Positions 36,956 to 46,148 are shown, counted from the first letter of the stretch. The stretch is 64,000 bases of DNA from Blastopirellula marina (GCF_002967715.1 NZ_PUIA01000038.1:124001-188000), one strand, 5' to 3'. Made by a program: numbers and translations. The notes: generated by a model not told the origin, from the sequence alone.

Positions 36956-37390
36956 ATTGCTATGGTAGTGATTGGCCCAGGGTTTTTGCCTACATTGCCT
37001 AGCCTTCCCGGGGCTATGTTTTTGCTCAGAATAGCGTAAATTGCTGTCACGGCAGGGTTTACTTAACTGCCTGATAGCCGTTTTAACAATCTTTCTCGAT
37101 TTGGGAGAATCTTCGGCGACTTGGCGGGGTTTCATCTGGGTGAAGTACTTCGGGAGTCGATCTATACCCAATAAGCGGTAATTCGCTGCAATATTTTTCG
37201 GTAACTACCTTCTGAACAATGGGTTAGGAGAAGTGGATATTGAAAATTGCGGCGGTTTTTGAGGTTATCCTCGGCTTATTGTTTGGTAGACTTATGTAGT
37301 GCCTTGCTGGCACGCTCCCTTCCTTCTTCAGATTCATGCACGGAAATCCATGGTTAGGTCTGTGCATCCTACCTTCGTTGAGAAACTTCC
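36956..37390 (+). other. Gap between tolC and adaptor genes, with a weak terminator-like hairpin
   Basis: 435 bases inside the efflux gene group. A short stem at 37000-37004 and 37012-37016 (TAGCC/GGCTA) followed by a TGTTTTTG run at 37017-37024 could be a terminator or attenuator, so the adaptor may also have its own promoter before 37391. No gene is supported here. Confidence 0.4.
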
Positions 37391-39202
37391 ATGGCTAGCT
37401 TTCCATCTAGTTTGCTACGTTCGCTAAGAACCCCTGCTCTGCGACCGCGACATAGTCGATCTGCGAGGAGGGGATATTTCGCCAAGGCAGCCATCGTTTG
37501 TCTCGTCATTGCGGGAGCTGCCGGAGTCTACTTCTACTCCGCCGGAAAGAAGGGACCGATCGCCGAAGATGAAATGTTTCATCAGGTGGCGTTAGGCGAC
37601 TTCGTTCACGATGTGGTCGAAAAGGGGGAAGTCGAAAGTGCCCGGAATGTCGACGTGATGTCGGTCGTGCGAGGTTACCAGGGCCTCAACAACTTCGAGA
37701 TCCTGTGGGTGATCGAAGAAGGCAAGATGGTCGAACCGGGCGATGTGCTGGTTCGCCTTGATTCCTCTGGTTTGGAGGAAGAGGCTAAGCTGCAGCGACT
37801 CGACTTGAGCGGCTCGGTTGCTGGCCTTTCCAAGGCCATGAACGAACTCGAAGCAGCCCAGATTGCCATGACGGAATACGTCGATGGGTTGTTCGTCCAG
37901 GAGAAGAAGGAACTTGAAGCCGAAATCAAGTTTGCCGAAGAAACCCTCCGCCGGGCCGAGGAATATTACGCCTACAGCTCTCGTCTGGCAGCGAAGGGGT
38001 TTGTGACTTCGCTTCAGTTGGAAGGGGATAAGTTCGCCGTTGATAAGGCGAAGATCGAACTCGACAACGCAAAGCTCAAACTGAATGTTCTGGTCGAGCA
38101 AACCAAACAAAAGAAGATCAAAGAACTTGAAAGTGCCATCGGAGTTGCCAAGGCAGACTTAGAGTCGGCCAAAGAACGAAACTCTATTGAGCAGAAGCGT
38201 CTCGATTTCTTCTTGGAACAGATCAAGAACTGTACTATCACTGCTCCTGCTTCTGGGCAGGTGGTCTACGCGAATGAACGCGGTAACCGCGAAGCGTCGG
38301 AGTTTATCGTGGAACCGGGAACGTCCGTCCGCGAACGTCAGACGATTATTCGTCTGCCTGACTACAGTGCGATGCAAGTCCACGTGTTGATTAACGAGTC
38401 ACGCGTCGCGATGGTCGACCCTGGCATGAAAGCGACCATCACGCTTGACGCGTTTGATGGATTGAAACTGGACGGCACCGTGACGAAGGTCAACGAGTAT
38501 CCAGAACCGATCAGCCGATTTGGTGCTCAGATCAAGCGTTATGCCGCCGTGGTGACCATCGATGGAACTCCGCGTCAAATCAAACCAGGTTTGACTGCCA
38601 ACGTTGCGATTCACGTCGACAGTAAAGAAGACGTATTAATGGTGCCGGTTCAGTCTGTCTTGCCCTATGGTGATGAATATTACTGCATGATTCGCAAGAG
38701 TGCTGAAGAGGTCGAGCCACGGAAAGTCGATCTCGGACCGAGCAATAATCGATTCGTTATTTTGAACGGTGGAATCGAGGCAGGGGAGTTCGTTTCGATG
38801 AGTCCTCGCCGTTACCTAGATTCGGTCGATATGCCAGAGTTGCCGCCTGAACAGTCCAAGCCGAAGCAAAGAGACAGTGGCGATCGAAAGGGACCACCAG
38901 GAAAAGGTCCTGGGAAACCTCCACGAGAGCAGAGTCCCGGGGAAGCGAGTCAATCCGGCGAAGATACTCAGTTGGTTGACCGTGTGCTGAAGAACTTCGA
39001 CAAGAACAACGATGGCGTGCTCTCTGCCGATGAACTAGCTGCCAGCGGCGGAGAAAAGTACACCAGTGCCGATCAAGATGGAGACGGTCAGGTACAACGC
39101 CACGAATTGATTGCCGCTGCCAACGCCGAAAAAACTCTTGCGGAAGATCCCGTTAGAATTGCCGAAGATCAGTCGCCCCAGGCAGTGGGAGGCGCTCAGT
39201 GA
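37391..39202 (+). CDS. HlyD/MacA-type efflux adaptor with two C-terminal EF-hands
   Basis: 603 residues. A membrane anchor at about residues 30-50 is followed by a split lipoyl domain (VDVMSVVRGYQGLNN, then CTITAPASGQVVYAN), a long alpha-hairpin between them (KELEAEIKFAEETLRRAEEY), a beta-barrel and a membrane-proximal domain (DVLMVPVQSVLPYGDE). After about residue 480 comes a Pro/Gly/Lys linker and then two EF-hand loops, DKNNDGVLSADE at 537-548 and DQDGDGQVQRHE at 561-572. Adaptors link an inner-membrane pump to TolC. The EF-hand extension is unusual and may sense calcium outside the cytoplasm. macB overlaps its stop by GTGA. Confidence 0.92.
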   Translation: MASFPSSLLRSLRTPALRPRHSRSARRGYFAKAAIVCLVIAGAAGVYFYSAGKKGPIAEDEMFHQVALGDFVHDVVEKGEVESARNVDVMSVVRGYQGLNNFEILWVIEEGKMVEPGDVLVRLDSSGLEEEAKLQRLDLSGSVAGLSKAMNELEAAQIAMTEYVDGLFVQEKKELEAEIKFAEETLRRAEEYYAYSSRLAAKGFVTSLQLEGDKFAVDKAKIELDNAKLKLNVLVEQTKQKKIKELESAIGVAKADLESAKERNSIEQKRLDFFLEQIKNCTITAPASGQVVYANERGNREASEFIVEPGTSVRERQTIIRLPDYSAMQVHVLINESRVAMVDPGMKATITLDAFDGLKLDGTVTKVNEYPEPISRFGAQIKRYAAVVTIDGTPRQIKPGLTANVAIHVDSKEDVLMVPVQSVLPYGDEYYCMIRKSAEEVEPRKVDLGPSNNRFVILNGGIEAGEFVSMSPRRYLDSVDMPELPPEQSKPKQRDSGDRKGPPGKGPGKPPREQSPGEASQSGEDTQLVDRVLKNFDKNNDGVLSADELAASGGEKYTSADQDGDGQVQRHELIAAANAEKTLAEDPVRIAEDQSPQAVGGAQ

Positions 39203-39942
39203 ATTACGCCACGCGCGTAGTTGACCTCAAGAAGATCTACCACCTCAAAGGCGAAACTGTTCACGCACTGCGAGGAATCAACTTCGATGTTCCTGAGGGT
39301 GACTATGTATCCATCATGGGAACATCCGGTAGTGGTAAAAGTACCCTGCTGAATATGCTGGGGTGTCTCGATCGCCCCACGACAGGTCAAGTCGTGCTGG
39401 GTGGAAACGATACGAGTAAGCTGACCGACGATCAACTCTCGCAGTTGCGAGCGTCGCGGATTGGTTTCGTTTTTCAGTCGTACAACCTCATCCAGCAGTT
39501 GACGGTGCTCGAGAACATTGAAGTTCCGTTGTTCTACCGCGGTAACGTTTCATCGGCTGATCACAAACGTGCGCGAGAATTAGCCCGTATGGTTGGCCTG
39601 GGAGATCGCCTGGGGCATCGCCCGACTCAGCTTTCCGGCGGTCAGCAGCAGCGTGTTGCCGTGGCTCGCAGCTTGATCAACAATCCTGACTATATCCTGG
39701 CCGACGAACCGACAGGGAACCTTGATTCAAAGACGACTGAAGAGATCTTGCAATTGTTCGAGACCCTCAACGATCAAGGACGCACGATTATTCTCGTGAC
39801 GCACGAAGATGACGTTTCGCATCACGCTAAGCGTTCGATTCGCTTGATGGACGGTCTGATTCAAGAAGATCACGCTGTCGAGAATCGTCGATCGGCAAAT
39901 GCCCACGGCACGATGGATACTTCAGCACTGAACTTAGCGTAA
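39199..39942 (+). CDS. MacB/LolD-type ABC transporter ATPase
   Basis: 247 residues with all nucleotide-binding motifs: Walker A GTSGSGKSTLLNMLG, Q-loop FVFQSYNL, signature LSGGQQQRVAVARSL, Walker B ILADEPTGNLDSKT and H-loop ILVTHEDD. It belongs to the MacB/LolD/FtsE branch that drives mechanotransmission transporters. Start is a GTG overlapping the adaptor stop, giving tight coupling. The permease gene follows 19 bp after. Together they form a MacAB-TolC-like system for export of drugs, toxins or lipoproteins. Confidence 0.95.
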   Translation: MNYATRVVDLKKIYHLKGETVHALRGINFDVPEGDYVSIMGTSGSGKSTLLNMLGCLDRPTTGQVVLGGNDTSKLTDDQLSQLRASRIGFVFQSYNLIQQLTVLENIEVPLFYRGNVSSADHKRARELARMVGLGDRLGHRPTQLSGGQQQRVAVARSLINNPDYILADEPTGNLDSKTTEEILQLFETLNDQGRTIILVTHEDDVSHHAKRSIRLMDGLIQEDHAVENRRSANAHGTMDTSALNLA

Positions 39943-39961
39943 CGTACAGGAACCTGGTCCC

Positions 39962-41290
39962 ATGCTTGGGCTGCGAATCTGGAAACTTGGAATCAAAAGC
40001 TTGCTACTGCACCCGATGCGGTCGCTGCTGACGATTCTTGGTATTTTCATCGGCGTGGCGAGCGTGATCTGGCTGTTGGCTATCAGCGAAGGGATTAGTG
40101 CGAAGGCTCAGCAGCAAATCGAAAAGCTGGGGGCCGAGAACATCATCGTCCGCACGGTGAAACCACCCTCGGAAGCCATCGCCGAACAGCGTGGTCCTCT
40201 GACTTACGGTTTGAAACGAGACGACTGGAAATTGTTGGAAGAAACGCTGCACTCGGTTGAGACGGCGACGCCCATTCGTGAGATCCGACGCCAATTCCGC
40301 CATGGTCCGAACTCGGTTAATGGGCGGCTGGTTGGCTGCACGCCTGCGTATGCACGCTTGAATCACTTGGAAGTTCAACCACGCCGTGGGCACTTTCTCA
40401 CGGAAGTTGAAGTTCTGGATAAGTCCAACGTTTGTGTGTTAGCGGCGGAAGTCGCTGACTCGCTGTTCGGATTTGAGAAGCCTGTGGGGAAGACAATTCA
40501 TGTCGACGATGACATTTATACCGTCATCGGGGTTTTAAAGCCCAAGGCCGCGACGGCAGCCGTCGGTGGTAGTTTGTCTGGCCAACAATACGACAAGGAT
40601 GTTTATATCCCGATCAGCACCCTTTGGCAGCGTATTGGCGACCATGTCGTGATGATTGAAGGGGGGACCTTCTCTAGCGAGATCGTCGAGCTAAACCAGG
40701 TTACGTTAAAGATTACGGAGTCCGAACAGGTCATGAATACGGCAGACCTGGTTCGCGAGAGCTTGCAGAATCACAACACGCTACGCGATATCTCGGTGGT
40801 CGTGCCGCTCGAACTTTTAGAACAGGCTCGGCAGACAAAGTTCATGTTTATGGTCTTCATGGGTCTGATTGCGGCGATCTCGCTGTTGGTGGGTGGTATC
40901 GGCATTATGAATATCATGCTGGCCACCGTGACCGAACGAACCCGCGAGATCGGCATTCGCCGGGCCTTGGGGGCCAAGCGGGGCGATATCATCCGTCAGT
41001 TTCTGGTAGAGACGATTGTTCTTTCTGTCGTGGGGGGCCTCACAGGCGTTTTAGGTGGGCTGCTCTGTATCCCAGCCGTCGAACTGGCTCGCTTCCTGGC
41101 GAATACTTACGATCCGGCACTGGTAGCTCAATTGCCTGATTCTATTCGGGATGTAAGCCCCCAGATCGTGCCGATTTCGATCCCTCTGGCATTCGGGATC
41201 TCGGTGCTTGTGGGGGTGATTTTCGGCCTCTACCCAGCCAGCCGGGCAGCAGATCTAGACCCGATCGAAGCACTCCGAGCCGCTAATTGA
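39962..41290 (+). CDS. MacB-type ABC transporter permease
   Basis: 442 residues with the four-helix MacB/FtsX arrangement: one helix near residue 20 (LLTILGIFIGVASVIWLLAI), a large periplasmic domain at about 45-290, then three helices at about 295-435. The conserved TERTREIGIRRALGAKRGDI and the end LYPASRAADLDPIEALRAA are FtsX-family hallmarks. The periplasmic domain transmits ATPase movement to the adaptor and TolC. The gene is the last of the efflux group and a hairpin follows it. Confidence 0.94.
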   Translation: MLGLRIWKLGIKSLLLHPMRSLLTILGIFIGVASVIWLLAISEGISAKAQQQIEKLGAENIIVRTVKPPSEAIAEQRGPLTYGLKRDDWKLLEETLHSVETATPIREIRRQFRHGPNSVNGRLVGCTPAYARLNHLEVQPRRGHFLTEVEVLDKSNVCVLAAEVADSLFGFEKPVGKTIHVDDDIYTVIGVLKPKAATAAVGGSLSGQQYDKDVYIPISTLWQRIGDHVVMIEGGTFSSEIVELNQVTLKITESEQVMNTADLVRESLQNHNTLRDISVVVPLELLEQARQTKFMFMVFMGLIAAISLLVGGIGIMNIMLATVTERTREIGIRRALGAKRGDIIRQFLVETIVLSVVGGLTGVLGGLLCIPAVELARFLANTYDPALVAQLPDSIRDVSPQIVPISIPLAFGISVLVGVIFGLYPASRAADLDPIEALRAAN

Positions 41291-41318
41291 TCCGAGTTGG
41301 GAAGCCCATTCTCGGATC
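41289..41318 (+). terminator. Hairpin after the MacB permease gene
   Basis: GATCCGAG at 41289-41296 pairs with CTCGGATC at 41311-41318 around a 14-nt loop. It overlaps the stop codon. No T-run follows, so it is a weak terminator candidate. Confidence 0.35.
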
Positions 41319-41404
41319 GGCCAAAGTGCGTTATCCTGTTACATTCTTCGCGATACGGATATTTTCTCTAAGCTTTGTAACTTTATACGATCAGGCGGCA
41401 GCGG

Positions 41405-42565
41405 ATGGCCAAGAAGAAAGCCCCCAAGAAGGCAGCACCCAAGACGGATAGCAAGGCGAAGGTTGATTTATCGAAGAAAGACGTCCATACGCTCAAACAG
41501 TTGGTTGGCCTGGCCGACAGTGTGGTCGCTGCCGCAGGTCGCGTTCGCGATCCAAAGATGGACATCCCTACGCGTAGCCTATCGAACGTTCGCTACAACA
41601 AGTCACAGCGCATCATCGAGATGGGCAAGAATACGACGGGGCGGCAACTGTTCAATTTGAACCAGGCCAAAAGCTACATGCAGACGATGCTCGTCGGTAG
41701 TGGCTGCAAGAAGCTGATCGACGAGGGGAAGTCGACCAGCATCCGAGGTCTCTACTACTTGCTGAAGCACACCATCGCAGGCACCAAGGAAGAAACGTTC
41801 GCCGATCAGGCCGAGAGCGATCCGATCATCGAAGACGTGGAAGTGCTGCTGAACGTCCTCCGCGAGGAACTGCACTTGTATGCTCAAAAGAAGGGGGACA
41901 TGGTTGGCAATATTGTTCTCCGCGATAAGGGAGACGAGATCGACTGCTCGCGTATGGGGAGCGGTGGATATGGAATTCCTTCGATCGTCGAGCCGGAAAC
42001 GATTGAGTTCGTGAAGTGCAGTGCAGATTTCGTCCTACATGTCGAAAAAGGTACCGTTTGGCAGCGGTTCAATGAGGACAAGTTCTGGAAGACACACAAT
42101 TGCATCCTGACCCACGGTGGCGGACAACCGTCGAGGGGTGTGCGGCGACTTCTATCGCGTTTGAATACCGAACTCAATCTGCCCATTTACTGCGTGCTCG
42201 ATAACGACCCGTGGGGGTATTACATTTACAGTGTGATCAAGCAAGGCTCGATCAACCTGGCCTACGAATCAAAGCGTATGGCAGTGCCTGATGCCAAGTT
42301 CATCGGGCTTCGTTCGATCGACTACGAACGCTGCAATCTTTCTCCCAGCGTTCAGATCGCCCTGAATGATTCTGATAGAAAACGCGCCAAGCAGATTGCC
42401 AGTTACCCCTGGTTCGAGCAAAAGAAGTCTTGGCAAAAAGAGATTCAAAAGATGCTCGAGAATGGCTTCAAGTTGGAAGTCGAAGCATTGATTAGCCAAG
42501 GGGTCAGCTATGTGACCGAGGAATATGTCCCGGCACGCTTAGCGGAACGTTCCTGGTTAGACTAA
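41405..42565 (+). CDS. DNA topoisomerase VI subunit A (Spo11/Top6A) homologue
   Basis: 386 residues. A lysine/alanine-rich tail (first 20 residues, KKKAPKKAAPK type) could bind DNA. The winged-helix part contains SIRGLYYLLKHT with the tandem Tyr117-Tyr118 at the catalytic position of Top6A/Spo11. The Toprim part shows Glu214 in HVEKGTVWQRF, GGGQPSRGVRRLL and the DNDPWGYYIYSVIKQG motif (Asp266, Asp268). The A subunit cuts both DNA strands but needs the ATPase B subunit for the full topoisomerase reaction; no top6B gene is adjacent or elsewhere in the window. The gene is flanked by unrelated functions. Identity is strong, function without B is open. Confidence 0.88.
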   Translation: MAKKKAPKKAAPKTDSKAKVDLSKKDVHTLKQLVGLADSVVAAAGRVRDPKMDIPTRSLSNVRYNKSQRIIEMGKNTTGRQLFNLNQAKSYMQTMLVGSGCKKLIDEGKSTSIRGLYYLLKHTIAGTKEETFADQAESDPIIEDVEVLLNVLREELHLYAQKKGDMVGNIVLRDKGDEIDCSRMGSGGYGIPSIVEPETIEFVKCSADFVLHVEKGTVWQRFNEDKFWKTHNCILTHGGGQPSRGVRRLLSRLNTELNLPIYCVLDNDPWGYYIYSVIKQGSINLAYESKRMAVPDAKFIGLRSIDYERCNLSPSVQIALNDSDRKRAKQIASYPWFEQKKSWQKEIQKMLENGFKLEVEALISQGVSYVTEEYVPARLAERSWLD

Positions 42566-42609
42566 ACATTCGATCGAACGAAAAGTTCATCGAAACCATC
42601 GGAGAAGGC

Positions 42610-43062
42610 ATGATCGACCGAAGCGAACTCCCGCCAGAGTTGGCAGATTTTCCCGCCGTGGCACAGGTACCTGTGCAGTGGGGAGACATGGACTCGTTTC
42701 AGCATGTGAACAATACGGTTTACATACGCTGGTTCGAGACTTCTCGTGTTCGCTACCTGGAGGTGTCAGGCCTGAATCCGGTCATGGCAGCAACAGGGTG
42801 CGGGCCAATCCTTGCTTCCGTGAACTGCAATTACCGAAAGCAACTTCGGTATCCTGATACCGTGCTGATTGGTGCCCGGATGGTCAAGCTGGGTGGGACG
42901 AGCATGAAAGTCGAGCATCTCGTCTACAGCACCGAGCAAGGACAAATCGTCGCCGATGGCGAATCTGGCGTCGTCTATTTCGATTACGCGAATCAGCGAC
43001 CGATCGTCATTCCCGAAGACGTGCGAAAGCTGATCGGCCAAACCGAAGGCCGCGAGCTTTAA
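42610..43062 (+). CDS. Hotdog-fold acyl-CoA thioesterase
   Basis: 150 residues. The 4-hydroxybenzoyl-CoA thioesterase-type motif is QVPVQWGDMDSFQHVNNTVY, with the catalytic-region Asp and the following IRWFETSRVRYLEV. Residues LASVNCNYRKQLRYPDTVLI form the second half of the hotdog sheet. It hydrolyses acyl-CoA or related thioesters; substrate unknown. Its TAA shares TTAA at 43059-43062 with the stop of the opposite secretin-like gene. Confidence 0.9.
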   Translation: MIDRSELPPELADFPAVAQVPVQWGDMDSFQHVNNTVYIRWFETSRVRYLEVSGLNPVMAATGCGPILASVNCNYRKQLRYPDTVLIGARMVKLGGTSMKVEHLVYSTEQGQIVADGESGVVYFDYANQRPIVIPEDVRKLIGQTEGREL

Positions 43063-46000
43063 TTGTTGGCGTCGAAGCCTACAGGTTGGCCGCGATTCTG
43101 CTGCCCGTTTCTTGGTCCCCTTGGCCCGTTCTGATTGGGCTGGGGACCGCCTGGCTGTCCGTTCTGATTTTGCATCTGCTGTTGCTGTTGTTGAAGCAAC
43201 TGAGGATCCGTCTTTTCTAGCAGGCGATTGAGTAGCTCGCGGAACTGATCTCCGCCAACGCCTGTTTTCAGGTTCACGACACGCACGGTGGAAACCTGCT
43301 TGGCGGATTCATCAATTCGCTTCACCATGTCCATCACCAGTGTCATCAGGCTCTCCCCTTCGGTCGAGATCAGCAAGGTGTTGGAGATGTCGTCGACGCC
43401 AATCGATAGCTTGCCGCGAAAGGCGGATCCACTGCGCGAGACGTAGTCGCTGGCGGAACGCTCGTCATTGCGTTCACGGTCACCCCCTTGTTGTTGCGGG
43501 GGCGCTTGCAGCGATTTGTCATTGGACGAAAGCAGATCGCGAAAAACTTCTTTAACCGATTCGGCGATCGCGGTAGCTCGCGAATAGCGAACGGCGTACG
43601 TCGCATTGAGTCGTTTGGATTGTTCGGCAACAGGTTCCGGCTTGTCGTAGAGTTCAATCAATTCACGGATGGTTGCCAACTGTTCGGCACTTGCATTTTG
43701 CACGAGGATCGTGTTGGTATCGATATCGGCAAGGAATTTAATGGGAGCCCTTTGCGACAGGCGTCGAGGATCTTCCTTTTCCTCTTGTTGGTTAAAGTCC
43801 CAGAACCATGGCGAGCGGGCGTTGGTGTCCTTCTCCTCTTCTTCCTCGAAGAAGTCTTCCAGGTTCCACGACACGTACAGGGCCGGGGCATGTTTTAGCG
43901 TGAAGACTTCGTAATCTTTGGCAGGGGGAGTGATCTCCAAAAGGATGTCTTCCAGCAGGTCCAAGACGGCAGGGTTTTCTGACGACAAGGTCATTCGACC
44001 GTTCTCGTCGATTTGAATCACCACCGGCTGGTCGCCGCCTGGCTTCTTCTCTTCGTTCTTGGTCGCGGCTTGTGGGAAGTACTTCTGCTTGAGTTCTTCT
44101 TGCGAGAGTCCTTCTAGAAGGTCGTCGTCAGCAGTGTCGGCCTCTTGCGAATCGGCATCTTCTTGTTGTGTGGCGACAGCCAGATGAACTGGAACTGTCA
44201 TGCCATGCTGGTGCATTACCGCGCTATCCGTTTCTGGTTTCTCTTGCTCGGTTTCTTTGGGCTTCGAGGGTTCTGGTTCTGGTTTGGGTTCTGGCACCTT
44301 CTTGGGTTCGGCAACTTCGATTTTCAAAGGAGCCGACGAAAGCTGTGGCCAGACCTCTTTCAGCTTCTTGATCAAATCCTGGGCCGACTGGCTGGAACCC
44401 AGGTCGAGCGTTCGCAAACGGCCTCGCTGCGAATCACCTCCGGATGGGATCTCACCGAGTTGTACGAGCAGGTTTTCGACTGCTTCGAGCTCGACCTCAT
44501 TCGCCCACAGTAGCAGACGATTATTAACCACGTCGGCATCGACGCGGAACTTGTCCTTGCTCTTGGTGTCCTCTTGCTGGCGACCATAGCCGTAGAACGA
44601 ATAATATCCGCGGCGTGAACTGCTGTCTTCTTCTTCTTCCTCGCTTCCCATCATGAACTGGATCGACCCGGCCACGTAGTCAGCCTGAAGTCGACGAAGA
44701 CGGATTACCTTGAACTGTCGACCGGTCCCGTCCAGCTTGCTAATCAGCGCCTCGATGGTGATTTGGTCGGCTGGGGTTGCGTAAGCGATCAACGCTTTGT
44801 TCTTGTCATCGGCAACTAATTGCGTCGTGGGATCGAGGTTACCGGCCTGCAGCAGCATGGCCTGTAGTGCTTTCGGATCTAACTGGGCAAGCCGAAACAC
44901 CTTGACCCGCTGAAAGTTGGCACCAATGGTTGCGCCCGGTTGCGGCGGGACATCGAACATCTTGACCGCTTCGGCAATGACCACGATCTTGTCCGGCGGA
45001 GCATGAGCGATGATGCTGTTCTGCCGCGAGTTGATGACCAGGTGAATGTCGTCCGGTGTGTTCGATCGCCGGCGAGCGCCGCTACTTCCACCTGGTTGTT
45101 GACGCTGCTGCTGCATCTGTTGCATCATTTGCTGCTGCATTTGTTGCATCTGCTGCATCATTTGCGGATTCATGGCCGACATGCCCCCGCCTCCTGACTT
45201 GCTGACACCAAGTAGCGATTCCAGTTGAGCCATGACATCTTCGGCTCGCGTATAGCGTAGGAAGAACTCGTGGACCTTGGAGGACCGAACCTCGGACGAC
45301 TGTTCTTCCTGCAGCACATGCTGAATCTCGCGCAGGTTCGAGACAACATCCAAAACTTCCAAACGGTTTGAAGTTGCGAGAGCTGACATCGAGCCGTGCT
45401 TGCTCAGCATAGGCTTCAATTCTTCCACGGCATCTTCGGCCATCAACCAGCTGAGCGGGAAGGAGACTTTCACGAACTCGTGCGCGTCGCGATGACGCAG
45501 ATCTTCCGAATGGACTCGGGGAACACGCCCCGGATTCAGGCCTTCGAGCTTGGCGACAACGAACCCTTCTTGTTGCTGCAAGATGGTATAGCCGCGCGTC
45601 ATCAGGCGTTCATTTAGAAGATCGCGGACTTCATCGACCGAATAAGCTCGTTGGGTGGTCAGGTTGAGATAGTCGCCAGGGAGCTCTTGCCAATCGAGAC
45701 TAGTGTTTGAGATATCGGCCAGCCAGTCTAAGACATCGGGCCAGGCTTGGCCTCGAAAGTTGAAGCGAACCATTCCACGCTCATCAGGACGAACTTTTAG
45801 CTCTTCTGGATCGGAAGGTTGTTCAGGCTCGTCTTTACGTTGGATGGGGCCCTTTGAGCCTCCCATTGGATTTTCACCGGGCTTTGCTTCTGCCTTATTG
45901 TCGTCTGGTTTTCCCTCTTCCTTTTTCGGCTCTGGCTGTCCTGGCTCGGGCTTCGGTTGTTCGCCTCCAGGGGAAGGACGTGGACCGCGCATACGCGGAC

Positions 46001-46148
46001 CACCTTCGGGACGAACTTGGATTGCACCGGACTGCATCTGTGGAACCGCATCTTCCTGCCCCCGGGATATACCTGGAAGACAAGTCAGGGCGATAACAAC
46101 GAAGCATAGTCCTACGCATCGAAATGCAGAGGATAGCCGAAAAATCAT
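43059..46148 (-). CDS. Secretin-N/NolW-repeat periplasmic protein without a secretin barrel
   Basis: 1029 residues from the ATG at 46148, which gives a clean signal peptide (FRLSSAFRCVGLCFVVIALT, cleavage near GISRGQ). An earlier in-frame ATG at 46226 gives a poor leader. A Pro/Gly/Lys-rich linker follows, then repeated N0/NolW-type secretin domains of the form VKVFRLAQLDPKALQAMLLQ and FKVIRLRRLQADYVAGSIQF. No beta-barrel secretin signature is found. Two Gln-rich stretches occur, one near residues 325-350 (MQQMQQMQQQMMQQMQQQ) and one at the C-terminus. In planctomycetes such proteins are frequent; their partner is unknown. They may form periplasmic rings or filaments. Confidence 0.75.
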   Translation of the reverse strand: MIFRLSSAFRCVGLCFVVIALTCLPGISRGQEDAVPQMQSGAIQVRPEGGPRMRGPRPSPGGEQPKPEPGQPEPKKEEGKPDDNKAEAKPGENPMGGSKGPIQRKDEPEQPSDPEELKVRPDERGMVRFNFRGQAWPDVLDWLADISNTSLDWQELPGDYLNLTTQRAYSVDEVRDLLNERLMTRGYTILQQQEGFVVAKLEGLNPGRVPRVHSEDLRHRDAHEFVKVSFPLSWLMAEDAVEELKPMLSKHGSMSALATSNRLEVLDVVSNLREIQHVLQEEQSSEVRSSKVHEFFLRYTRAEDVMAQLESLLGVSKSGGGGMSAMNPQMMQQMQQMQQQMMQQMQQQRQQPGGSSGARRRSNTPDDIHLVINSRQNSIIAHAPPDKIVVIAEAVKMFDVPPQPGATIGANFQRVKVFRLAQLDPKALQAMLLQAGNLDPTTQLVADDKNKALIAYATPADQITIEALISKLDGTGRQFKVIRLRRLQADYVAGSIQFMMGSEEEEEDSSSRRGYYSFYGYGRQQEDTKSKDKFRVDADVVNNRLLLWANEVELEAVENLLVQLGEIPSGGDSQRGRLRTLDLGSSQSAQDLIKKLKEVWPQLSSAPLKIEVAEPKKVPEPKPEPEPSKPKETEQEKPETDSAVMHQHGMTVPVHLAVATQQEDADSQEADTADDDLLEGLSQEELKQKYFPQAATKNEEKKPGGDQPVVIQIDENGRMTLSSENPAVLDLLEDILLEITPPAKDYEVFTLKHAPALYVSWNLEDFFEEEEEKDTNARSPWFWDFNQQEEKEDPRRLSQRAPIKFLADIDTNTILVQNASAEQLATIRELIELYDKPEPVAEQSKRLNATYAVRYSRATAIAESVKEVFRDLLSSNDKSLQAPPQQQGGDRERNDERSASDYVSRSGSAFRGKLSIGVDDISNTLLISTEGESLMTLVMDMVKRIDESAKQVSTVRVVNLKTGVGGDQFRELLNRLLEKTDPQLLQQQQQQMQNQNGQPGGPQPNQNGPRGPRNGQQNRGQPVGFDANN
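45101..45165 (-). repeat. CAG-like codon repeat encoding a Met/Gln-rich run
   Basis: On the minus strand the codons ATG and CAG/CAA alternate over about 60 bases, giving a low-complexity Met/Gln segment inside the secretin-N protein. On the plus strand it appears as repeated TGCTGCAT and TGTTGCAT units. Prone to slippage; length may vary between strains. Confidence 0.7.

Noticed and set aside
45101-45165. Possible CRISPR or tandem DNA repeat
   Set aside because: The repetition is codon-level Met/Gln coding within a gene; there are no spacers or repeat-spacer structure.
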